Below, piece by piece: positions 42,663 through 53,013 of a stretch of DNA of 64,000 nt. The translations under genes were made by a program, and so were the position numbers. Position 1 is the first letter of the stretch. Every line of letters begins with the position of its first letter. The stretch lies in NCBI GenBank assembly GCA_013306675.1, contig JABLUY010000207.1:1-64000 (forward strand). The letters are read 5' to 3'. Below the pieces are notes generated by a model that worked only from the letters and a program-made list of their open reading frames with translations, made no database searches and was not told where the DNA came from. Source of the DNA: Thraustochytrium sp. TN22. Taxonomy: Eukaryota; Sar; Bigyra; Thraustochytrida; Thraustochytriidae.

Positions 42663-42775
42663 CACGTTGAGACTGCAAGAAGTACGTTGACACTGCAAGA
42701 AGCACGTTGACACTGCAAAAAGCACGTCGACACTGCAAAAAGCACGTCGACACTGCAAAAAGCACGTTGACTCTC
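42663..42775 (+). repeat. 20-bp minisatellite, about 5.7 copies
   Basis: The unit CACGTTGACACTGCAAAAAG repeats head to tail with small variants (CACGTCGACACTGCAAAAAG, TACGTTGACACTGCAAGAAG). It starts 35 bp after the duplicated phosphatase end and stops before the microprotein gene. Confidence 0.9.
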
Positions 42776-42867
42776 CCTTGGTTGTCGTCCTGGGCGCGGA
42801 CGCATGCCCGCACCGGCTTACGCCGCCGGAGAGCGCGACTAGCAGCAGCAGCAGGTCCACGTCGCGC

Positions 42868-43008
42868 TCACTTGTCCCGGAATACGGCCAGCCAAAAGAG
42901 CAGGCACCACACACCACTCAGCCACGGCATGTACATGGTGAGCACCGCAGCCACGAGCACGGGCAGCAGCAGGTCGACGCCGAAGGGCTGGATGATGTTC
43001 TTCACCAT
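42868..43008 (-). CDS. Candidate 46-residue membrane microprotein
   Basis: A short frame from an ATG in strong context (GGCGCCATGGTG). The product is MVKNIIQPFGVDLLLPVLVA followed by a second hydrophobic stretch and a charged end FRDK. Almost the whole length is one or two membrane helices, with Trp and Tyr at the interface positions. The codon choice and amino-acid composition differ from the Arg/Ala noise of surrounding open frames, which is why I think it is real. I do not recognise the family. The frame extends upstream to 43341 but that part is Arg/Pro-rich without features. It might be a small subunit of a membrane complex. Confidence 0.45.
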   Translation of the reverse strand: MVKNIIQPFGVDLLLPVLVAAVLTMYMPWLSGVWCLLFWLAVFRDK

Positions 43009-44801
43009 GGCGCCGCGGCCTGCTGCGCGAAGACGGTCTGCGGCCGGCCCGAGCCACGGCGGCCGCTGGAGCCAAGGCGGGCTCCTGACCACTGGTCCGA
43101 GCCCGTGCGCGCCGGTCGTCGGGCGCGCGCGGAGACCTCGGGCGTCGCGGTCTGCTGCGCAACACCGTCGCCGCCGCCGCCGCCGCCGCGCGATAGGCCG
43201 CGGTCTATCCGCGTACCAGGTCAGCGAGGCCGCGGCGGCCGCCCGCGGGGACCAGCGCCAGGAGCGAGCGAAGGAGGGCCCGACCGAGACCAACCCACTC
43301 GGAGGAAATCGCGCCCGAGGTGGCGTCCGGCCGGACGCCATGATTGCTGGCTGGGGTCCACTTCGGACCCAACGGCCGGAGGTGTCACGTCCAAGTAGGT
43401 GTCGCGGCGCGACGCCGCCACGCGGCCATCGTCACCTCGTGCGGGATGACTAACGTGGCGACGGTGGCGGCGGGCAAGTAGAGCGCGAACGTCCGTGGCC
43501 GCGTGCATTAGCGGGCGCTGCGCTGCGTGGGAGCTCGCGGAGTCTAGCCAGAGACTTGGGCTAGTGGGCGAGGTCCCCGTGCTTGCGAGGAATTTGACAA
43601 AAGGGGGCCGGCTCTGGCTCATCTGGGCTGGCCAGGCTGACCCAGGTTCAGGTTCTTCCACTTGCCTGCCTTTTCCTTTCCTTTGTCGGCCCCAATCAGC
43701 CAGCCAGGAGCCGATTGGCCGTGTTAGTTAGTTGTTACTCCAGGCTACCCAGCCGGGCCACGGTGCAGGAGCAGCCCACATCTAACTTGTAGCAATCACC
43801 ACTGTGCCACCGCCAACTGCCTGAGAGCGTAGTCTCTAGCTAGCTAGAGCCTGGCTCGCTATAGCTAGCTGGCTAGAGTGTCGAGCCGCCGCCTCAACCG
43901 CCCTCCCCTTCTACCTTCACGAGGCAAGCATTGAACAACCAATCACGAGGAGAGACTCTCCCGAGCTCCCTTCGCGTCGAGGTGTTACCCGTCGCTTGAG
44001 TTGTGGCGTGAGCAGCGTCCATCACGCTCGCGCGCCTGCAGCTCCAGGCTTTCCACCCCGTAAGTTAACGACTGGCCACCGCTCCAAATCACTCTTCTCC
44101 GCGGCGCGCCAGCCCGCCCCTTGGCATGAGTTGCAGCGCCGTTGGTCCAGCACGGCGACCGGCGCCGCCGCGGTGCAAGCTCAACGGGCGTCTCTCCCCT
44201 CCCTCCCTGCCCGCCTTGGCCGCACGCGCCGCGGGCCACGCACTCCGCACCCGGGCAACCGTGCCCTTGGGCGTGCGCCGGCGGGCGCCACCTCGCTCGC
44301 GCGCCACCTCCGCGGCGCGCTCGCCATGCGCGGCGCGGGCTCGCCCGGCCTCGCGCAGGGCCGCGGCTGGGACTGGGACTGGGACGCGCGTCCCATCGCC
44401 TCCGCAGGCGAGGCCGAGCGAGCCCGCGGCGGCGATCAAACATCGGCGCTCGCCGGCGATCGGAGCATCCATCGGCCGGACCTGAGGTGGCGCGACACGG
44501 CGGGTAGTGGCCACCGGCCGCGCTGCGGGGCCCGTTGTCACGCGTGCGCGGCGCGGCGAGCGGCGGCGAGGCAGAGCGCGGTCGCGACTCGCGATTGCTC
44601 GCCCCGCGGCGGCGTCCATCACTCACGGCGTGACCGACCGAGGGCAGCACTCGCACGGGCAAGAGCACGGGCACGAGCACGCGAGCGCGCGCGCCGCGTG
44701 GGAGGGCGCGGGCGCTGCTTGAGCGAGCAGAACCTGAAAAACGGAGACTGACGCGAGCAGGCAGCAAAAGGCCCAAGGACACGCGAGCCCGAAAGAGAAG
44801 C
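43009..44801. other. Gene-poor region, 1.8 kb
   Basis: No gene is supported. A cluster of CTAGCTAG motifs, partly palindromic, lies at 43836-43876. The part from 44100 to 44700 is extremely GC-rich with open frames on all sides but no protein-like composition. The right end is the promoter of LRR gene A. Confidence 0.4.
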
Positions 44802-46597
44802 ATGACCCGACGCCTCGCATACGTGGCGGCGCTCGCCGTGGCCACGCTGGTCGCAATGGCCCGCGCAGAATGCGACATGTGGGTGGACGGGACCTTCATC
44901 GGAACCCGGCCGCTCAGTACCGCGCCAGAGGACGTGGAGCAGATCGTCTGCACCGGGGAGACCAAGCTCCCGAGCAAGTTCTACAAGCTCAGGCAGCTCA
45001 AGCATGTGTGAGTCCGCTAACGCGCGGGCTTTGAGCAGGGGCTGGCGAACTGACAGGCATGCATCGTGCGAAGCGACATCTCTGAGTCCTCGGTCAAGAC
45101 GCTCACCGGCAGCCTCAAGAAGCTCAAGCAGCTGACACATCTGTACGTGGCGGTGCACCCCCGCGGCATTGCATGCATGCAGCGACACTCACGACGCATT
45201 GCACGACACAACGAACACGCAGGCGCGTGGCGAACTGTGGTCTCAGCTACGTGTCCACTCGCATCGGCGCGCTCTCCAGGCTCACCACTCTGTACGTCTT
45301 GGCAAGCCTCGTGATTCACGGATGACGAGAGCCGGCCTGAGGACTGACTCGACCTCGCCGCTCCACAGGGACCTATCTGACAACGAGCTCCGCTCTCTCC
45401 CAGCGAACATTCGAAACCTTCAAGCGCTGACGCTTCTGGACGCATCGAGCAACAAGCTCGGCAGCTTCCCGACGGCCATTTCCCACCTCGCGGGCCTCAA
45501 GACTCTACTGCTTGGCGCGAACTCGCTCTCTCAGATGCCCGCGGTAGCCGGGATCAGCGGCCTCGAGGCGCTGGACCTGGGCTCCAATGCACTCTCCTCG
45601 CTCCCGGCCTCCGTGGGAGGTCTCACCAACCTCGCATCGCTTGACGTCGCGGACAACGGCCTCGAGACTCTCCCGGACGTCTTTGGCGCCTTTTCTGCGC
45701 TCCAGACGCTGTACGTGATGAGTTGAGCGCGCGCGTACCCCACCGCCTGTCTCGACTCGACCTGAGCCGCTGACTAACTCGCAAACCGTCGCCGCCGCCA
45801 GAGACATTTCGGGCAACCTCCTCTCGGAGCTGCCTTCTTCTCTCATCCAGGAAAGCATCGTCACGCTGTCCATGCGCAACAACGCCGTAGGTATCAAGTC
45901 GCCGCACCGCGGTAGCCTGGTGCGTATAGAAAGACTGACGGACAGCGGCGCGCCTCACTCCCAGTTCACCGAGGTCCCAAACCCGGTCGCTTCCATGCCG
46001 AAACTCGCGTACCTGACGCTGGGGTCCAACGAGATCGACACGGAGAGCCTCTCGTCGCTTGCGCAGCTCACCGCGCTGCGCACTCTAGCGCTCGACAACT
46101 GCAACCTGGGCTATCTGCCGGATGACTTTGGCCTCTGGTTCCCGAGCCTGCGCATGCTGGACGTCCGCAACAACTCGCTGCAGACGCTGCCGGACTCCAT
46201 CTCCGAGTTGCAGCTTGATTGGCTGAACGCTCTGCCTAACGACTTTTGCGGCAAGCTGCCGGAGCTGAACATCGCCATGGACTCGGACGTGGTCTCTGGC
46301 CAGAGCTTTGCCGAGTGCGATGAGCCGGCTGAGCCGACCGACCCCCGCACGCCGATTGAGGAGGGCTGCCTGGTTGCCGACACGCGCCATCGTGGCTCCT
46401 ATGTGCCGGGTGTGCGCGGCGGCATTCAGGCCGAGTCAGCAGAGGAGTGTTACGAGATGTGCAGCGAGTACTGGAAGTGCGCCTTCTTCTCCTACCGCGG
46501 CGACCGCAAGCGCTGCTTCATGTACGAGACCGTCGCACGATCCCACTCGACCAAGGCGTCCAAGGCCTGGGTTTCGGGCACATTCCCTTGCAACTAG
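44802..46597 (+). CDS. LRR gene A: secreted leucine-rich-repeat protein with PAN/Apple-like C-terminus
   Basis: Six exons by my reading: 44802-45007, 45074-45142, 45223-45291, 45369-45710, 45802-45886 and 45965-46597, giving 467 residues. The first four introns are phase 2 and split the codon for a conserved repeat Leu; the last is phase 0. Donors are GTGAGT, GTACGT (three times) and GTAGGT. Exon 1 has a signal peptide (RLAYVAALAVATLVAMARA) and a cap with two Cys. Exons 2 and 3 are one 23-residue LRR each; exon 4 holds five (for example LDLSDNELRSLPANIRNLQA). The last ~76 residues, from CLVADTRHRGSYV, have six cysteines including CYEMC, like a PAN/Apple adhesion domain. There is no membrane segment, so it is probably secreted. 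It is the first of three related LRR genes in the window. Confidence 0.82.
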
Positions 46598-46702
46598 CGA
46601 TCATCTGCCATTAATTAAAGAAGCGTGGGTGGGCTCGCGAGCTACATCAAGTCAAAATCGATTACAGTGTCTTCTTGCTTCTTGTGCAAGCCGCGCCTCC
46701 TC

Positions 46703-47523
46703 TCAAAAGAATAAACGAGACGCGTGTTGAGAGCCGCGCCAGACCCGATAGTTGCTCATGACACGCGCCGCGGCTGCCTCGTCCAGCTGTGGAACAGCGC
46801 GCCCCTTCTCCACATCATCCTCGTGAACGACCTCGGGCGCGCACGTAGCCGCAGAAGAAAGGTTCGCGGCTGTCTCGCTCGTCGTGTTCTCTTCACACAA
46901 ACGCACGGTCGTGAGTTTGGGCATGTGAGTAGCCGGCGTGGGGGGGGGGCTCGTGGCAGGTTTGTTCACCGGAGGATGCGTGTGCGACGAGGAGTCGCCG
47001 CGACTTTGTGGGGCCGCTGCGGGTGCAGGCTGTCTGCCCTGCTGGCGGCGGGGAAAACATGTGATAGTGCGGGCCATTTTGTGCAGGTGGAGCGTGTTGG
47101 AGTTCCCGAACTTGGTGCCGCAGTCATCACATTGAAGCCTCAGTCGTTCCAACGGTGAGATCTTCCTCTTAGCCTTGGCAAATCTGATCAGAGGAGCCAA
47201 ATGGAGAAACCTACGTTCCTGTCCAGAAATGCAAGCGAAGGAGTCTTGGTGAACCTGAACGAAACGCAAGGAGGAGTACGTTTTGTTGCAACGCAGACAC
47301 TGGAAGAACTTGGGATCGTAGTGCCGTACCATGATTATCGCGCGCATGATTGGCGATTCCTGCTGCAGCAAATGGTATTCGTCCACAGGAAACAGTGCCG
47401 ACGAACTCTCCTCCTCAGGAGAACGTTGCTTGAGGTGCTGGAGACACTCTTGTCGGAGCTTCTGCAACTCCTCCAGGTACTCTGACTGCTTCCGTTGCGC
47501 CTCCGCGAGCTCACGCTGTTGTA

Positions 47524-47554
<31 letters not shown>

Positions 47555-47639
47555 GTTTTGTTGGTTTTGTTGTTGGTTTTGTTGTTGTTGCTGCGGCTGC
47601 TGCTGCTGTGGCTGCTGCTGCTGCTTCTGATGATGAAAG

Positions 47640-47696
<57 letters not shown>

Positions 47697-48544
47697 CGAG
47701 ATCGTTGATGCTGATGCTGGTGCTGTTGCTGGTGCACCTGCAGCAGTTGTTGGTGGCGTCGTTGGTTCTGGTGCTGCAGCTGTTGCTGCTGGGGCCGTTG
47801 ATCTTGCTGCAGCGGACCTGGCGAGACATGATGCTGATTTGGGACTTTTGCTCGATGAGCCAGTTGACCTAGAGCTTTGCGGCTTTGTGAGGTTGCTGAG
47901 CCATTCCATACGCATATGAAGCTGTCCTGGTGGTGAAACAATTCCAGCGTGTCGCCGAAGACTCGATTGCAGCGGTTGCACCTTTTGGTGTGCGGATCGT
48001 AATCCCGCGCCATGATGATTTCCTGGGAGATCGGGAGATCTCGACGATCAAGTTGCCGTTGGTTGACAGGTCCTCCAGGTGCGCCTGGCCGCTCGATCGA
48101 AAGGCACGGACTTGGCTGCTGCACTTGCTCTTGCTGCTGCCGCAGAGCCAGACCCGGCCCTTCTTTGTGGTGTGCACTCTGCACTTGGTCGTGATGATGC
48201 ACCAGGCCCTGACGGGGGTCCTGGTGCTGGCGATGATGCTGCGCATGCTGCTGGTCCACGTGAACATGGTGCTCGTGTGAATGATGCGCGTCCTGCTGTC
48301 GCCGAGCCGCAGACGTCAACCGCAGTTTGTGTCCATCCTGGCCCTTGAGAAATGCGCCTAGCTCCATGTCGTGGCGCCGCTGCAGGTAAGACATCTCCGC
48401 TACATGCTGGTCGCGCAACGAAGGAGCCGACACTCCCCTCGAAAGTGCCAGCTGTCGCTCTCGCAGGGCGTACGTCTGCAGCGCCTGCCTGTACAGGAGC
48501 GAGGGATGCTCCTCGCCGCCCCAGGAGCCCGCGTCCTCGTCCAT
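46703..48544 (-). CDS. Poly-Q protein with three C2HC zinc-finger-like motifs
   Basis: A 613-residue protein of no family I recognise. It is dominated by Gln/His: a (CAA)n-coded run of about 19 Gln at 47641-47697 and further Q-rich segments. Three zinc-finger-like motifs stand out: CNRCNRVFGDTLELFHHQ with a Cys five residues after the second His, CLRCNKTYSSLRFVQVHQDS likewise, and CDDCGTKFGNSNTLHLHK ending in Cys. The first two follow C-x2-C-x12-H-x5-C exactly; the third has x7 before the last Cys. The first two are each preceded by a similar IIMARDYDP / IIMVRHYDP lead-in, so they form a repeated module. The product is likely nuclear and nucleic-acid or protein binding. The ATG at 48544 (GTCCATGG, read on the other strand as GACGAGGACG after the start) is the first in frame. 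Confidence 0.75.
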
Positions 48545-49625
48545 GGCGTCCGCTCCACGCTCGCTGACTGTGTGGTCCTGGGCCCCGCGGTGCGTCACGC
48601 CGCGCCGCGCCGCGCCGCGCCGCGCCGTGCCGCGCCGCGCCGCGCCGCGCCGTGCCGCGCCGCGCTGCGCCGCCGCTGCGCCGCGCGGCGGGCGAGTGTC
48701 CCTTGGGCAAAAAGTATTTGAAAGCCTCGCCGTGACCGCCGGCGGGCTTGGCGACGGGCCGCGGCGCGGCAGCCCGCTGCGCTGGCACGCGGCCGTCGCC
48801 TCCTGCGACGATTGGCCGCACGCGGCGACCTGCCGCGCGGCCGCGCTCTGGCGTCGCGAGGCGAGGAGAGTGACGCATCCGGCCGGCCCTCTTGCAGGTG
48901 ACGGCGCCGCCGCGGCGCGGTGGTTAGGTTTCGACCTAATTCAAACTAAAGAGGTGTAAATCCTTGAGCTTGACAGGCAGCCTGATGAGATGTCCGAGTC
49001 ATGTTTAACTTTGGAACCAAGCTGGCCGCGCACGCGATACGAGACGCGAGTTTGGTGCAAATAAGAGCTTGCATTGCCGAGTGCGGTTCTTGGACAAGAC
49101 GAGTCTTCAAGTGTTTTCCTTCGTGTCTGAGATCAGTCTCCAACTTGACGCACGTCGCACAGGGCTTTCACTGTCAGGACGTGACAGCTGCAGCAAACCT
49201 CGCCGAGTTCTGCTTGCCTGCCGATACCGTGCGCGAGGCAGCGCCGCGGAGTCGCGCCTTCGCCGACGTCCGAGTCGGGTCGGGTCGCTCGGGTCGGGTC
49301 GGACCTGGACCGACAGCCGCGCGTGCACTGCAGTGCAGTCCCTGCTTAGCACCGCAGCAGTACTTCTAATCATTCACATCTGCCTGCAGCCTCTCAGCGA
49401 TCGGCTGCGTCGTCAAAGCTCGCGGGAGAAGGCCGGGCTTGTGCCACGTGTTGTCGATCCGCGGCGGGCGCGCATCCCGATGCAGGCCGTGCGGCGCTGG
49501 CCTTGGCGCTGGCACTGCCGGTGGCGGACGGCCATAGGGCAGACTGACGGTGGTGTGCTGCGGCGGATACCGGCCCGGTCGCTACGCCCGGGCCTGGGCA
49601 ATCAAACTCGCTTCGAGGTCGGCGC

Positions 49626-49684
<59 letters not shown>

Positions 49685-49716
49685 GCGGCGGCGGCGACAG
49701 AGGCGGCGGCGGCGCA
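48545..49716. other. Divergent promoter region with CCGCG and AGC repeats
   Basis: The zinc-finger gene and the serine hydrolase start at opposite ends. (CGCCG)n repeats lie at 48598-48680. An (AGC)n run of about 19 units lies at 49626-49682. The AGC run is in frame with the hydrolase and would encode poly-Ser if translation began at the upstream ATG 49480. Confidence 0.55.
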
Positions 49717-51018
49717 ATGTTCGACTTCACGGGCAAGGACGTGGGCCTGCCGTGGGCGCATGCGCCCGAGTCGGTGGGGCTGTCGAAGACGGCACTGGAG
49801 CGCCTGGACGGCTTTCTGGAGCACACGGTGGACAAGTCGGTCGGGCATAGCTTTCCGATGGCCAGCGCGCTGGTGTGCCGCAAGGGCAAGGTGGTGTACT
49901 ACAAGGGCCACGGCACGGCGCTGACGGAGAAGGGCACGCCGCTGGAGCACGACACCATCTTCCGCATCTACTCCATGACCAAGCCCATCACTTCCCTGGC
50001 GCTGCTCATGCTGCTGGAGGAGGGCAAGCTTACGCTGGACCAGCCCGCGCACCTGTATCTGGGCGACAAGTGGAAGAAGGAGAACATGCGCGTGCTGCTG
50101 GCCAAGGACGCCGAGCCCGTGCCGTGCACCAACAGCATCACGATCCGCCATCTGCTCACGCACATGGCCGGTCTCTCGTACGGCTTTGAGAACCTGATTG
50201 CAGAGAATCCGGTCGACCCGCTGTACCTGGAATCGAGCCGCCGGGCCATCAAGGAGAACGAGACGCTCGAGCAGCTTGTGGACCGCATTGCTGGCCTGCC
50301 CCTCTGTTGCCAGCCTGGCGAGGAGTGGAACTACAGTTACGCCACGGACGTCGTGGGCCGTCTCGTGGAGGTCATCTCGGGCCAGTCGCTCGGCGACTTC
50401 CTCGAGGAGCGTATCTTCCGCCCTCTCGACATGTTCGACACCAGCTTCCACCTCGACGAATCCAAGTACGGCCGTCTCGCCAGCCTGCACATGGAGCTCC
50501 CGGATGGCTCCAGGCAGGACGTCACCTCGATGCAGGTCAAGAACGGCGAGTACACCTCTGCCAAGCGCATGCACTCGGGCGGCGGCGGCCTCGTGTCTAC
50601 GATGCGGGACTACGCGCGTTTCTGCCAGTTTTGCATGAACAAGGGCGAGCTGGACGGCCATCGCCTGCTCTCGCGCAAGACCTTCGATATGGCCACGCGC
50701 AACCACCTGCCCGGCGGCAAGGACATCGTCGACCTTGCCACGCCCAGCTGCGTTGACCACGGCATCCCGGGCCTCGGCTTTGGCCTCGGCTTCGCCGTCG
50801 TCACCGACCCGGCCGCCTACTCCTGGCAGTGCAGCGAGGGTCAGTACTTTTGGGCCGGCGCCGCCAGTACCGTCTTCTTCTGCGACCCGGAGGAGGACAT
50901 GTTTGCCATCTTCTTCACCCAGGTCTTCGGACGCGACAACATTCGCATGCCGCTTCGCGTCCTCTTCAGCAACGTCGTCTACGGCGCCCTCATCGATGAG
51001 CCCAAGAGCCGCATCTGA
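49717..51018 (+). CDS. Class C beta-lactamase-like serine hydrolase
   Basis: A 433-residue protein of the beta-lactamase / penicillin-binding-protein-like family that includes LACTB and family VIII esterases. The catalytic SxxK is SMTK at 86-89 (IFRIYSMTKPITSLALL). The tyrosine of the second motif is in NYSYATDVVGR near 206, the esterase-like form of YxN. RHLLTHMAGLSYGF and HSGGGGLVSTMRDYARF are further conserved blocks, and GLGFGLGFAVVTDP precedes the C-terminal strand. The function is probably esterase or amidase rather than antibiotic resistance; the substrate is unknown. No signal peptide is seen from this start. An earlier in-frame ATG at 49480 would add 79 residues including an Arg-rich start and a Ser run of about 19; I prefer 49717 because the domain begins right after it. 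Confidence 0.9.
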   Translation: MFDFTGKDVGLPWAHAPESVGLSKTALERLDGFLEHTVDKSVGHSFPMASALVCRKGKVVYYKGHGTALTEKGTPLEHDTIFRIYSMTKPITSLALLMLLEEGKLTLDQPAHLYLGDKWKKENMRVLLAKDAEPVPCTNSITIRHLLTHMAGLSYGFENLIAENPVDPLYLESSRRAIKENETLEQLVDRIAGLPLCCQPGEEWNYSYATDVVGRLVEVISGQSLGDFLEERIFRPLDMFDTSFHLDESKYGRLASLHMELPDGSRQDVTSMQVKNGEYTSAKRMHSGGGGLVSTMRDYARFCQFCMNKGELDGHRLLSRKTFDMATRNHLPGGKDIVDLATPSCVDHGIPGLGFGLGFAVVTDPAAYSWQCSEGQYFWAGAASTVFFCDPEEDMFAIFFTQVFGRDNIRMPLRVLFSNVVYGALIDEPKSRI

Positions 51019-53013
51019 TCCGACCCTCGTGCTCCCATGGGCCCTTGCCAGGCCGTATAACCCTTCAAAGTCTATTTGCTCTTGTCGTTATCGTCGTCGT
51101 TGTCGTGGCGAGCAGCAGCCTCCGTCGGTGGGGAAACGGTGCCACTGCCACATGATGGGACAGGTACCCGTACCGATAACTTACTTACCTCACCACTTGG
51201 CAGGTAACGTTATGGTATGCGCCGGAGATGCGCACAGATGCGAAGAGAAGCGTAAAGTAAAAGCGTTCGTCGCCGGGAAGTGTCACGGTCGCTCCCCTCT
51301 GTCAGGCCGCGTTCTGTTCTTGGCTAGCTAGCGAAGTCCGAGCCGAAGCCTCGACTCGGAGGGTCCCCGCCGTCAGGCCCCTGGTCGCACGTCATCGATC
51401 AAATCAACAAGCTGAGCCTGCATCATGATGGCGGGCGGCGGCGCGGCGGATGATGCGAGGCAGCGCGAGGATTGCTCGCTCGGCGATTGCGCGACATGCG
51501 CAGCAGCACTGCGCAGCACTGCCAGCCCTGCCTTTACCAGCTTTGGAGCTCAAGTTCGGATGAGATCTGCACACGTGCGGCCCGGGCCACAGCGAGGACC
51601 CAAACCTTTCAAGTTCGATCCATCGAACGAGTGGCGAAGCAGCGCGCCGCGCGCGCGCGCCGCAGACCTCCAAACCACACGCGAGCGAGGGATGAGCGAG
51701 CGAGCTGCTCGAGCAGAGCACGGCGGATGAGGACTTGCCCGCCAAGGAGGACGTGAGCGCGAGGGAGTCTGGCCTGGAGACCACGAGGCCCAAGGCAGTG
51801 CGAAGAGAGGGAAGCAGGGAGAAGCAGAGAGGTACCAGGTGGTGCCCTGCCCAGTAAGCGTGCCTGGGCTGCGCGAGCAGCGCGAGCCACACAAGCTGCA
51901 CGTGGTGGAGCTGCACGTGGTGGAGCTGCACGTGGTAGATGGAGCTGCACGTGGATGGAGCTGCACGCGGTGGAGTGGACCTGCGCGCGTGGCGGAGCTG
52001 CACGTGGCGGAGGTACGCGCGTGGCGTAGCTGCGCGAGACGGCGCCTGCAAGGGTCAGCGCTGGTTAGCGAGCACGACGCCTCCGCGTTGGCCGCGTAGG
52101 CCGCGACGGGCGCAATCTCCGACGAACCATCACGATGCTGCATCAACACAGCAAGCCCAAGACGACACAGCACGCCGTGGGCGAGTAATCCTTTCACCTG
52201 AGCGCGGGCCATTGAAGTCACGCAAATGTCCATCGTCACGGATACTCGAGATCTTGCCAGAAGCGGGCGAGCATGGCGTTGCACGCATCTCCTAGCATCA
52301 CATCGCGCTCACTGCACCCGTCTACATCGCGGGCGTGCCCTTTTTCGCCGATCCTCGTACTCGTCCTCATCATCCACCAGCCCACGCTTCTCTCTCTGGA
52401 TGTGAGCTACCATGCATGCATGCACGCGGCCAGTCACAAGGTGGTACATCGGCATGCACATCAGCGCCAGCCTGCCACGCTCATCATCATGCACGCAACA
52501 TCGCCACTTGCCGCGAGGCTATTCCGGGCAACGTGGTCAACCTCGGCAAATGGGACGACCGTTGGGCCCGCGCTTGTCGTGTGGTATACGTTGGCCACAT
52601 GCGCCGCGCCGCGCCGCGCTTTCGCTCGGCGCCGCGCGAAGGGCGACGGCGCCGCGCCGCGACCACTGGCCGGGCACACGGGCCGCTTGGGCCAGTTCGT
52701 TGGCGCCGATGAGCCCCTTTGCGCTGCGCGGGCGCGTGCTCGCGGAAGGCGCCCAAACCAAGTCGCGACGCACGGCCGCGCGGGGTGCGCGGCGACGAGC
52801 GGGCGCAGCGCAGCGCAGCGGCCGGCCAGTCGCGTGCTCGGCCGAGTGATCTCCAAGGCCAGCGAGCTGGCGGGCCACGGGAGCCTGGGCTGGACCTCCA
52901 ACTCATCGCGGAGCTGTGCGCGGACCCTCCTTTCCCCCCTCCGTCGCTGCCGCACGGTCAAGAAGCGCCGGTCACGGTCAAGAAGCGCTCGCGGGCAGGC
53001 CAGCTAGAGCACG
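51019..53013. other. Gene-poor region, 2 kb, with a GTGGAGCTGCAC repeat
   Basis: No gene is supported. Tandem copies of GTGGAGCTGCAC with 3-6-bp variants run at about 51895-51985 and continue less perfectly to 52030. A GGCTAGCTAGCG motif sits at about 51323. The right end, upstream of LRR gene B, should hold its promoter. Confidence 0.45.

Noticed and set aside
46724-48000. Leu/Val repeat frames opposite the poly-Q gene
   Set aside because: They are translations of the Gln-coding repeat in other frames, not transmembrane proteins.
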